Below, in pieces: positions 1-9,564 of a stretch of DNA of 11,717 nucleotides (positions are counted from its first letter, which is position 1; every line of letters starts with the position of its first letter). This stretch comes from Thermoflexales bacterium. Its GTDB lineage: Bacteria; Chloroflexota; Anaerolineae; S140-20. The translations under genes and the position numbers were made by a program. The DNA lies in assembly GCA_015484715.1 (NCBI GenBank), contig WFUY01000517.1:1-11717 (forward strand), written 5' to 3'. The notes beneath the pieces were generated by a model, which was not told where the DNA came from, made no database searches, and was given only the letters and a program-made list of their open reading frames with translations.

Positions 1-321
1 CAGGTCCTGGATGGTGGCGGCGGTGGTGCCCACGGTGGTGCTGATGGGCCAGCCGCTGAGGGGGGAGCCGTCGTTGCGGCGGGCCTTCAGGTCGGCGCCA
101 TCGCCGTGGGCCAGGTCCAGCCGGCCATCGCGGTCCAGGTCGGCCACGGCCAGGGTGAGGAGGTCGTTGCCGATGCCGGCGCCGGCCGTGGCCGGGTCGA
201 AGGTGTGGGTGTCGCCGGTGATCGGCGGGGTGGCCTGGGCCGGGGTGGGGAGCAACAGGGAGAGCAGGAGGGTGAAGAGAACCAGCCGGTGCAGGGATCG
301 GATCCAACGGGAAGAGGCCAT
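1..321 (-). CDS. Secreted FG-GAP/VCBS-repeat protein, N-terminal part only
   Basis: Only the first 107 codons are inside the window; the gene runs off the left edge. The ATG at 321 follows a GAGGAG-type ribosome binding site. Residues 1-30 form a signal peptide: a basic start (R6, R9, R12), a leucine-rich core (13-24) and an AQA cleavage site before T31. Residues 59-70 read VADLDRDGRLDL, the aspartate-rich calcium-loop motif of FG-GAP/VCBS repeats, which build extracellular beta-propellers. The next stretch (residues 78-92) looks like the start of the following blade, with a GWP motif. The protein is therefore probably exported and adhesive or sugar-binding, but its full domain set lies outside the window. 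It is transcribed in the same direction as rpoC but separated from it by a terminator. Confidence 0.8.
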   Translation of the reverse strand, partial: MASSRWIRSLHRLVLFTLLLSLLLPTPAQATPPITGDTHTFDPATAGAGIGNDLLTLAVADLDRDGRLDLAHGDGADLKARRNDGSPLSGWPISTTVGTTAATIQDL

Positions 322-405
322 CGCCGCTACACTCCTCGTTTGTCGGGTCGCTTGGATAAAGCGCTCAGAAGTCCTCTCGTTCAAGATCAGGGTAGACCAG
401 TACTG

Positions 406-437
406 ATTGTAGGGGGGGAATGTTGGAAAGCGGTCAA
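406..437 (-). promoter_or_regulatory. Weak candidate promoter for the FG-GAP/VCBS gene
   Basis: On the minus strand TTGACC (437-432) is followed 20 nt later by TACAAT (411-406). The -10 is 5/6 consensus, but the 20-nt spacer is longer than the usual 16-18, so this is only a candidate. It lies downstream of the rpoC terminator and 85 nt before the start codon of the secreted protein, where a promoter would be expected. Confidence 0.35.
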
Positions 438-459
438 GGTCCCATTAAAAAGAGGATAG

Positions 460-494
460 AAAGCAAGGGAGGGGAGCCTGGTGGCTCCCCTCCT
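460..494 (-). terminator. Rho-independent terminator of rpoC
   Basis: The inverted repeat 468-478 / 483-493 gives an 11-bp GC-rich stem (GGAGGGGAGCC and its complement), extended by a G-T pair (467/494), with a 4-nt loop at 479-482. Read on the minus strand, the stem is followed by TTGCTTTC. It starts about 40 nt after the rpoC stop codon. The plus-strand side has no T tract, so it acts toward rpoC only. Confidence 0.75.
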
Positions 495-535
495 GCTATG
501 GTCCGTCCGTTAGGGGATCGGCGGTCAGCCGATGT

Positions 536-4828
<4,293 letters not shown>

Positions 4829-4867
4829 ACTCGCCTCCCCGTGTATAGCGTACAGACAAGCAGAAAG

Positions 4868-4895
4868 AAGCGCTTGAGAGCACCTCTCAGCGCTT
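4868..4895 (-). promoter_or_regulatory. Terminator-like hairpin in the rpoC leader (possible attenuator)
   Basis: The leader between the rpoC promoter and its GTG start contains a stem of 5 + 7 bp (GAGAG/CTCTC and AAGCGCT/AGCGCTT) with one bulged A and a 3-nt loop. On the minus strand it is followed by a pyrimidine-rich CTTTCTGCTTGTCTG. It ends about 40 nt before the start codon. Its position and shape suggest attenuation of rpoC transcription. The tail is only partly U-rich, so it may instead be a stability or pausing hairpin. Confidence 0.5.
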
Positions 4896-4992
4896 CAGCC
4901 GACGACTCGTTTCCATAAAGGTCATAAGGCCTCGGTGCCTCCCTATGGAGAAAGGACGAATTGCTCCCTGGCCTCTGGAGGAATTCTTGGTA

Positions 4993-5021
4993 ATTATACC
5001 CTGTTCCCTCCTTTCGGTCAA
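4993..5021 (-). promoter_or_regulatory. Sigma-70-type promoter of rpoC
   Basis: On the minus strand TTGACC (5021-5016), 17-nt spacer, TATAAT (4998-4993): 5/6 and 6/6 matches with ideal spacing. The start point is predicted near 4986, leaving a leader of about 158 nt before rpoC. Confidence 0.88.
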
Positions 5022-5073
5022 GGCCCCCTGAACTCAACTCGGGGTAGTCACGAAGGGGGTTCATCACTGCTTC

Positions 5074-5183
5074 AGCAAGACCCAGATTCCCCAGGTCTCC
5101 GCGAGGCGATCTTCGTCTTGGGATGCCCCCGCAAAGGCGAGTCCGTTGCCCCTCGGGCCGCTTTTTAGATCTCGGGAATCTCC
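5074..5183 (+). repeat. Structured intergenic repeat, copy 1
   Basis: A 110-bp element about 82% identical (aligned by eye) to the reverse complement of 9277-9387. Its ends pair as a 15-bp terminal stem with one mismatch: AGATTCCCCAGGTCT (5083-5097) with 5167-5181. Inside are a hairpin CGAGG-4 nt-CTTCG and an arm with GCCC/GGGC enclosing GGCGA-5 nt-TTGCC, so a three-way junction is possible. It lies between the divergent promoters of rpoC and the lipoprotein gene. No ORF and no transposase is present. It could be a MITE-like element or a structured RNA; I do not recognise the family. Confidence 0.75.
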
Positions 5184-5216
5184 ACGGTTAAAGCATTGAA
5201 AAGCCCTTGCCGGTGG

Positions 5217-5245
5217 TTGCGTTTCGTTCTGTTCCATGCTATAAT
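5217..5245 (+). promoter_or_regulatory. Extended -10 promoter of the lipoprotein gene
   Basis: TTGCGT (5217-5222), 17-nt spacer, TATAAT (5240-5245), with TG one base upstream of the -10 (5237-5238), the extended -10 arrangement. Predicted start near 5252. It points away from the rpoC promoter. Confidence 0.75.
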
Positions 5246-5251
5246 CGCTCA

Positions 5252-5483
5252 AACTCCATTCGAAGCTCCCTTGGGAAGCAGAGCTATCGCAGAGTTCTAC
5301 AAGCGGTCCTCCCGCCGTTGCCTCTCTGGGGAGCTCCTGAATGCTTAAAGGAGGTAGAATGATGTAGCCCGAAGACACAGGTGGTGGTCGTCCGTTGCCA
5401 GCGGAGCAGGATGACAAGTTTGGGAGATTGGGGAATTACCGTTGCTTTGTTGCTGTAGATGTTGGATCACAGGAGGTAGGCTT
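5252..5483 (+). promoter_or_regulatory. Long leader of the lipoprotein gene with a Met-Met-stop minigene
   Basis: About 230 nt lie between the predicted start and the lipoprotein ATG. At 5349-5355 there is a strong AGGAGGT, and four bases later ATG ATG TAG (5359-5367), a two-codon reading frame. CTCCT at 5334-5338 can pair with AGGAG of this site, so the site could be masked. The rest of the leader is mildly structured, with no known riboswitch signature and no coding frame I can support. A function for the minigene is speculation. Confidence 0.45.
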
Positions 5484-6077
5484 ATGCGCAGGTCCTATTT
5501 TCTCATCGCAGCCCTCGTCGTCGTCGTTGGACTCCTCGCGGCCTGCGGCGGGGGAGGTGGGGCTCCCGTCCCGATGCAGACGTTTGAGGGAAGTACCTTC
5601 ACCATTGAGTATCCTAAGGATTGGAAGCAGAACAGCATGGACTTCCTTGGGATAACGATGGCCCTCTTCTCTGCCCGTCAGTTGAGCATGGAAGACCTGC
5701 AGGGGATGGACTTCGAGACGATGGCCGCTGAGGATCCCATCGCTATCGTGATGCTGGTTCCTGCGGAGATGGCCGGTGATATGGGCTTTGAGGACATTGA
5801 CCAGGCCCTCGGCGAAGTTGTCCCTGGTCAGGACGAGAATGTGGAAATCATTAAGCAAGAGGATACGAGCCTGGGGGACGCCAAGGGGAAGCTGGTCATT
5901 GCCAAGGGCGACATTCCCGATGTGGGATCGGTGGGTCTCCACCTGGCCATCGCCAAGCGGGACGATAATAGCGTGATCGTTCTGATGGGGGTCTCACCGG
6001 GGAAGTCTCAGGATCAGAACTTGAAGATCTTCGAGTACATGCACAAGAGCTTCAAGTTCAAGAAGGCGGAGAAGTAG
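5484..6077 (+). CDS. Small exported lipoprotein, possibly of the PsbP/DcrB-like fold
   Basis: 197 residues. The ATG at 5484 is chosen because AGGAGGT lies 6 bases upstream; a longer frame from 5442 adds 14 residues without a good site. Residues 1-20 are a lipoprotein signal (R2, R3, then a hydrophobic core) with lipobox LAAC and lipidated C21, followed by a glycine-rich linker. The mature part contains FTIEYPKDWK (about 34-43), typical of small PsbP/DcrB-like lipoproteins, then Met-rich helices and a mixed alpha/beta C-terminal half ending in a lysine-rich tail. No catalytic motif is visible, so the biochemical role is unknown; location on the outer face of the membrane is likely. It has its own promoter and a shared terminator. 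Confidence 0.85.
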   Translation: MRRSYFLIAALVVVVGLLAACGGGGGAPVPMQTFEGSTFTIEYPKDWKQNSMDFLGITMALFSARQLSMEDLQGMDFETMAAEDPIAIVMLVPAEMAGDMGFEDIDQALGEVVPGQDENVEIIKQEDTSLGDAKGKLVIAKGDIPDVGSVGLHLAIAKRDDNSVIVLMGVSPGKSQDQNLKIFEYMHKSFKFKKAEK

Positions 6078-6143
6078 GCAGACCGTTGGAATGGCCGGCC
6101 CCTTGGGTGGGTGTCACCTGAGTTTCCGGCTTCAGAGCTGTAC

Positions 6144-6176
6144 AAAGCGGGCTCTCCCCTGGGGAGAGCCCGCTTT
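6144..6176. terminator. Bidirectional terminator between the lipoprotein gene and rsmA
   Basis: A nearly perfect 33-bp palindrome: 16-bp arms 6144-6159 and 6161-6176 around one central base, GC-rich in the middle and AAA/TTT at the ends. The plus side continues TTTGGTTTGTCC and the minus side also ends in CTTTG. It therefore serves both convergent genes: the lipoprotein gene ending at 6077 and rsmA ending at 6254. Confidence 0.9.
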
Positions 6177-6253
6177 GGTTTGTCCTGTACCTACCCTGGA
6201 GGTCCGCTAGGCGATTTAGCGCCGTAACGCTACTGACAATAGGTGTCAGCGGT

Positions 6254-7150
6254 TCACGAGGAGGAAAGAGCCTGGCTGATGGACGTCCACTCTTCCAGGC
6301 TTAGGGTCTCTGCCCTGCGCCGGGGGTCTATGCCAGCTTGGTGCAGGGCGGTTTCAATCTCCTCTTTGGGCCGGGCCAGCCCACCGCTGAGGGCGTTGCG
6401 CAGTTGCTTGCGGCGTTGGGAGAAGCCTGCTTGAACCACCCGGAAGAAGAAGCGGACATCGGCCACTTCGACTATAGGCTGCCGATGGGCTCGGACGCGC
6501 ACCACGGCGGACTCCACCTTAGGCGGCGGGTAGAAAGCCCCGGGCTTCAGCCGGGCGATGATCTCCGGTTCTCCGTAGAACTGGACAGCTACGGCCAGGC
6601 TGCTCATCCGTCCGGGACGGGCTGTGATGCGTTCGGCCACGTCCCGCTGCAACGTCAGCACCATCAGCGTCGGTTTGTGGGGGGCTTCCATCAGATAGCG
6701 CAGCAGAGGGGAGGTGATGAAGTAGGGGATGTTGGCCACGACCTTGTAGGATAGCGGGGGAGGGAGCTCGCCGGAGGGCTGTCCGGACGGACGGAGCGGG
6801 GCGAAGAGGTCCTCCAACCGGAAGGCGAAGATGTCTCCCTCGACCAGATGGACATTGGGAAAGTCGGCCAATGACTGCCGCAGGATGGCGACCAATCGGG
6901 GGTCAATCTCGACGGCGACCACCTGTCCGGCTGCTTCGGCTAGGGCACGGGTCAGTGTGCCCAGCCCTGCTCCCACCTCCAGAACCCAGTCCTCGGTGGT
7001 CAGTTCGGCGGCTTCGACGATGCGAGCCAGGGCTTTCTCGTCCACCAGGAAGTTCTGCCCCAGGCTTCGCCGAGGGTGCACGCCATACTGGCGCAGGAGC
7101 GCCTTGATCGCTGCCCGTCCTCCGCCCTTCCCCTTCGTTGGCGAGGTCAT
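6254..7150 (-). CDS. rsmA: 16S rRNA (adenine1518-N6/adenine1519-N6)-dimethyltransferase
   Basis: 298 residues, the KsgA/RsmA family, which uses S-adenosylmethionine to dimethylate two adenines near the 3' end of 16S rRNA during small-subunit assembly. Visible motifs: SLGQNFLVD (29-37); EVGAGLGTLT (58-67), the SAM-binding loop; EID (81-83), the acid end of strand 2; NIPYF (140-144), the catalytic N-I-P-Y/F motif; FYPPPKVESAVV (206-217); and GFSQRRKQLRNAL (242-254) in the C-terminal RNA-binding part. Length is normal for the family. The ATG overlaps the TGA of the upstream G5/3D gene (ATGA), and there is no clear ribosome binding site, so translational coupling is likely. The order YabE-like then rsmA resembles that of Bacillus, here without rnmV between them. 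Confidence 0.97.
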   Translation of the reverse strand: MTSPTKGKGGGRAAIKALLRQYGVHPRRSLGQNFLVDEKALARIVEAAELTTEDWVLEVGAGLGTLTRALAEAAGQVVAVEIDPRLVAILRQSLADFPNVHLVEGDIFAFRLEDLFAPLRPSGQPSGELPPPLSYKVVANIPYFITSPLLRYLMEAPHKPTLMVLTLQRDVAERITARPGRMSSLAVAVQFYGEPEIIARLKPGAFYPPPKVESAVVRVRAHRQPIVEVADVRFFFRVVQAGFSQRRKQLRNALSGGLARPKEEIETALHQAGIDPRRRAETLSLEEWTSISQALSSS

Positions 7151-8586
7151 GGCCGCAGGACGTATCGGATCTTGTCGGGCACCGGTGTGAGCAGGTAAAC
7201 ATCCACCCAGCGGTACCAGAGCACCAGGTTGTCCTCGTCGTAGCCCAGGTCAATCCGCCGCCCCTTGATGGCCCCTCCTGTGTCGGCAGCCAGTCCGATC
7301 CCGTACCCTGGCACGTAGACGCGGCTACCTAGGCTGATCACGCGGGGGTCTACGGCGACGATCCCCTTGCGCATCTTGAGACCCGTTGCTGTGATTCCAT
7401 AGCGGGGGTGGTCCCGGGACTTGCCCGCTGTGGCGGCTGTGTAGGAGGTGGCCAGCATCCGGATGACCCGCCAGTACTCCACCGGCCCTTCCGGCGTCTC
7501 CAACGTGCGCACGACGATCTTGGTGCCGTAGCTGTAGACTCTGGGCTGGGGGGGACGAACCACCCGCTCGCTTTCCACCGTGCGGCTGACCTCCTGACCG
7601 TTTTCGTAGCGAACACGGATCCGTCGCTCGTAGACACCGGGTTGGCCTTCCTGGGCCAGCCGCTGCTGGTCCAACTCCAGCTCCGGGTCCGGCTGCCAGG
7701 TGGTCTCAAAGGGGATCGGCTCCTGCTGTACCAGCACGTCTTCTTGGACTCGGATCACCTGGATCGTTTGGCCCGCTCCCAGAGGGGTGTCCAGAGAGGG
7801 CACGGTGTAATCCAACCCCTGCAGAGAGATTCGTAGGTCCGCCAGCACTTCGCTCACCGTCTTCCGATGGGTCCGGGTGCGTATCTGGCGGCCATCCACC
7901 TGGATGGTCACGGGCACCGAGAGGTCCAGGTAGATGTTGGTGCCAGCCTGGACCGGCGCGGAGAGGGGGGGGCGGACGCTGTCGGCCAGGTAGAGGGTGA
8001 TACCGGCCTGCCGAAGGGCTTCGCCCACCGTCGTCGCGGTGGTCTGGAGCGTCAGGGGGGGAGCGCCGCTCCTGTGGATGGTGACGGGGACGGCCCGCTG
8101 GATGATCAGGTGGGTTGGGGAAGGGCTATCGCCAGGGCTTGAGGCGCGTATGGGAGAGGCGGGGTTGACGATGAGGCGGTCATAAGGCCCCAAGGTCAGG
8201 CCCGCCTCGGCCAAGATGGCCTGAGGGGTCCGCTGATGGGTGTAGACCTGCCAACGCTCTCCATCGGCCTCGAGAGTAACCGCCCCTGCCCGCTGGATGC
8301 GGATGGTCCTCTCGGGTCCCAGCGGGGCCTCTCGCGGTGGCTCCACGAGGTCTTCAGGGCGTAGGGCAATGCCGGCCTCCCGTAGCACGGCTTCCACCTG
8401 CCGCTGGCGGGTATGGACGGTGATCACCTGACCGTCTAGGTAGATGCGCACCGGGGGGCGGCGGGAGAGATAGCCGACCGTCAGCAGACTGCTCAGGAGG
8501 AAGATGACCAGAAAGGCGAGGCTGGCTCGATAGCTTTCTTTTGCCCGAATCATTGCGGGCATCCACCACGTCTTTCGAAAGCGCAC
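7147..8586 (-). CDS. Membrane-anchored DUF348-G5-3D domain protein (YabE-like, likely cell wall)
   Basis: 479 residues from a GTG at 8586; internal ATGs at codons 9 and 12 are alternative starts, and none has a clearly better binding site. One N-terminal membrane segment (about 21-40) makes it anchored or secreted. Four DUF348-type repeats follow (about 46-89, 102-141, 166-211, 226-270), each with a beta strand and a helix like EAVLREAGI. A G5 domain spans about 282-352. The C-terminal 3D domain (about 376-455) has its three conserved aspartates D413 (AVDPRVI), D435 (AADTGG) and D446 (RIDLGY). Related YabE/Rpf/MltA-type proteins act on peptidoglycan; lytic activity here is inferred, not shown. 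It lies 36 nt after the SRP RNA and overlaps rsmA by 4 nt, so one transcript could carry all three. Confidence 0.92.
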   Translation of the reverse strand: MRFRKTWWMPAMIRAKESYRASLAFLVIFLLSSLLTVGYLSRRPPVRIYLDGQVITVHTRQRQVEAVLREAGIALRPEDLVEPPREAPLGPERTIRIQRAGAVTLEADGERWQVYTHQRTPQAILAEAGLTLGPYDRLIVNPASPIRASSPGDSPSPTHLIIQRAVPVTIHRSGAPPLTLQTTATTVGEALRQAGITLYLADSVRPPLSAPVQAGTNIYLDLSVPVTIQVDGRQIRTRTHRKTVSEVLADLRISLQGLDYTVPSLDTPLGAGQTIQVIRVQEDVLVQQEPIPFETTWQPDPELELDQQRLAQEGQPGVYERRIRVRYENGQEVSRTVESERVVRPPQPRVYSYGTKIVVRTLETPEGPVEYWRVIRMLATSYTAATAGKSRDHPRYGITATGLKMRKGIVAVDPRVISLGSRVYVPGYGIGLAADTGGAIKGRRIDLGYDEDNLVLWYRWVDVYLLTPVPDKIRYVLRP

Positions 8587-8622
8587 CGGGCCCCCATTGG
8601 CTCTTGTAAGAGGGAAAGAGGT

Positions 8623-8898
8623 GGTGGTCGTGCACCCCCTGTCGAACCGGCCCTCAGCGACTTACCCGGACCTTTCGGCTCTGGCCAGGCACCCCTGCGG
8701 CACCCGGAGGGAACTCCTTACCGTTGCTTCCTCTCGGACCTGGCGGGGTTCGGAGGCCTCCGCCGCGCAGGACCCAACCTTCATCGCCGTCGGGCCAGGG
8801 CAGGCTCGCTGGAGCACGGCCCTCGAGGGGGAGTTCGACCCCGCTATGGCGGATTGCGGGTACAGGGCACCGCCAGCTCCCCGTCTAGCACGACCACC
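8623..8898 (-). ncRNA. ffs: Signal recognition particle RNA, large bacterial type
   Basis: The minus strand contains the SRP54-binding hairpin: CCAGGTCC, a GAGA tetraloop, then GGAAGCAACGGTAAGG (about 8719-8745), which is the most conserved part of SRP RNA, preceded by GGGTCCTGCGC. Near the 5' end, GGTGCCCTGTACCCGCAATC and a second small hairpin form an Alu-type domain, so this is the long form of about 276 nt. The ends are set by an 11-bp perfect pairing between GGTGGTCGTGC (8898-8888) and GCACGACCACC (8633-8623). The 5' end fits the promoter just upstream. The RNA forms the SRP with Ffh and targets nascent membrane and secreted proteins. Exact ends may be off by a few bases. No obvious terminator follows. 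Confidence 0.95.
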
Positions 8899-8904
8899 GC
8901 CCGT

Positions 8905-8933
8905 AGTTTAATCCAAAAGGGCCGAACTGTCAA
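8905..8933 (-). promoter_or_regulatory. Promoter of the SRP RNA gene
   Basis: On the minus strand TTGACA (8933-8928, perfect), 17-nt spacer, TAAACT (8910-8905). The predicted start near 8898 coincides with the first base of the closing helix of the SRP RNA. Confidence 0.85.
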
Positions 8934-8953
8934 CAGAAAAACGTATCTAGCCT

Positions 8954-9050
8954 ACCCTCCCGCAGGTCACCGGTCGAGGGCGCTTTCAGCCCCGATGGGC
9001 TATTTGAAGCACGGTTTCGCGTCGGAAACGCGCCTAACCTGCGGGAGGGT
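8954..9050. repeat. 97-nt multibranched inverted-repeat element
   Basis: ACCCTCCCGCAGGT (8954-8967) is perfectly complementary to 9037-9050, a 14-bp terminal stem around 69 nt. Inside, on the minus strand, are GTTTC-6 nt-GAAAC, extended by GCGC/GTGC past a bulge, and AGCCC-4 nt-GGGCT, extended by GCTTC/GAAAGC with a bulge. Two arms thus radiate from the terminal stem. It has no T tract, so it is not a simple terminator, and no ORF. It lies between the SRP RNA promoter and the tRNA-Ser terminator. A small mobile repeat or a structured RNA are both possible; the family is unknown to me. Confidence 0.6.
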
Positions 9051-9062
9051 GAACAGTTACAG

Positions 9063-9091
9063 AAAAACCCCGGATCGCCTCCGATCCGGGG
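9063..9091 (-). terminator. Rho-independent terminator of tRNA-Ser
   Basis: A perfect 10-bp stem CCCCGGATCG (9091-9082) with 9077-9068 around a 4-nt loop, followed on the minus strand by TTTTT (9067-9063). It starts 24 nt after the tRNA 3' end. Confidence 0.92.
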
Positions 9092-9114
9092 TCTACACGA
9101 ACGAGGAGACCAGG

Positions 9115-9201
9115 CGGAGAGGGTGGGATTCGAACCCACGGGGCATTGCTGCCCACGCGCTCTCCAGGCGCGCGCCTTAGGCCAGACTAGGCTACCTCTC
9201 C
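9115..9201 (-). tRNA. tRNA-Ser(GGA)
   Basis: The minus strand folds as a type II tRNA. The acceptor GGAGAGG pairs with CCTCTCC; the D arm is GCC/GGC; the anticodon stem CGCGC/GCGCG has loop CTGGAGA (anticodon GGA). A long variable arm is closed by GGGC/GCCC, and the T arm is GTGGG-TTCGAAT-CCCAC. The discriminator is G. The next bases are CCT, so the CCA end is not encoded and must be added by tRNA nucleotidyltransferase. It decodes UCC and UCU. It has its own promoter and terminator and lies upstream of the SRP RNA gene, reading in the same direction. Confidence 0.97.
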
Positions 9202-9215
9202 CCGTTACCTGCTAG

Positions 9216-9244
9216 ATTATACCACTGGCTTTTGCCTTTGGCAA
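9216..9244 (-). promoter_or_regulatory. Promoter of tRNA-Ser
   Basis: On the minus strand TTGCCA (9244-9239), 17-nt spacer, TATAAT (9221-9216). Predicted start near 9209, about 8 nt before the mature tRNA 5' end. Confidence 0.87.
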
Positions 9245-9276
9245 ACTGGCAGTGTACTTATCAGCGCCTCACCCCC

Positions 9277-9387
9277 GGAGATTCCCGAGGTCTAGCAAGC
9301 GGCCCTGAGAGGCGACATGCTCACCTTTCCGAGGGCACCCCAAGGCGAAGCTCTCTTCGTGGAGACCTCGGGAGTCTGGGTCTTGCT
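9277..9387 (-). repeat. Structured intergenic repeat, copy 2
   Basis: A 111-bp element whose reverse complement matches 5074-5183 along its whole length (about 20 differences and one indel by hand alignment). The terminal stem AGACTCCCGAGGTCT (9378-9364) pairs with 9293-9279 at 14 of 15 positions. The internal hairpins of copy 1 are kept: CGAAG-4 nt-CTTCG and GGTGA-5 nt-TCGCC, the latter enclosed by GCCCT/AGGGC. The similarity stops sharply at both ends. It lies about 33 bp upstream of the tRNA-Ser -35 box. There is no coding content. Confidence 0.75.
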
Positions 9388-9434
9388 TGAGCCTGGATAA
9401 GCCCTATTGGCAAGGGGAATCCTGCTCGGCCCCT

Positions 9435-9472
9435 GAAAAAAAGAGGCGCTTGAGCTGTTGCAGCCCAGCGCC
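9435..9472 (-). terminator. Orphan Rho-independent terminator, minus strand
   Basis: GGCGCT (9472-9467) pairs with AGCGCC (9450-9445), with an inner CTG/CAG or GCTG/CAGC helix. The stem is followed on the minus strand by TCTTTTTTT (9444-9436). The nearest protein gene upstream on that strand lies beyond the right edge of the window or does not exist, so this terminator points to a noncoding transcript. Confidence 0.75.
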
Positions 9473-9548
9473 CCCCTTCAGAGGAGAGAGCGTTTCGGGG
9501 GGAACAGGACCGGGCGCGCGGAACTCGATCCTTCCCCCCTGCCGGTCC
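9435..9548 (-). ncRNA. Candidate small RNA with interleaved (pseudoknot-type) helices
   Basis: A predicted transcript of about 114 nt lies between a candidate promoter (9553-9580) and the U-tract terminator at 9435-9472. It begins GGACCGG (9548-9542), then GGGGGGAA (9539-9532), and later CCGGTCC (9513-9507) and TTCCCCCC (9504-9497). These are two perfect helices of 7 and 8 bp in an a-b-a'-b' order. The C6 tract can also pair with a third tract, GGGGGG at 9476-9471, which runs into the terminator stem, so alternative folds could affect termination. No ORF with a ribosome binding site is seen. I recognise no known RNA family; whether it is expressed is inference. Confidence 0.5.
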
Positions 9549-9564
9549 CTACCCTATAGGGTAG
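9549..9564. promoter_or_regulatory. 16-bp perfect palindrome, operator-like
   Basis: CTACCCTATAGGGTAG is its own reverse complement. It covers the -10 box of the candidate small-RNA promoter and lies about 90 bp upstream of the promoter of the plus-strand coiled-coil gene. Such a site would suit a dimeric repressor, but no regulator gene is in the window and the site occurs once. Confidence 0.35.

Noticed and set aside
5064..5417. 117-codon minus-strand frame across the rpoC/lipoprotein intergenic region
   Set aside because: It covers the repeat copy 1 and the plus-strand promoter, with no binding site and no protein-like composition.
6232..6248. Inverted repeat CTGACA/TGTCAG after rsmA
   Set aside because: Only 6 bp with no T tract on either side; the strong terminator at 6144-6176 already explains the end of rsmA.
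8597..8911. 104-codon plus-strand frame
   Set aside because: It is the antisense of the SRP RNA gene.
5074..9387. Two related repeats considered as insertion-sequence ends of a composite transposon carrying the genes between them
   Set aside because: The repeats are short and noncoding, the genes between them are housekeeping (rsmA, SRP RNA, tRNA-Ser), and no transposase or flanking duplication is visible.
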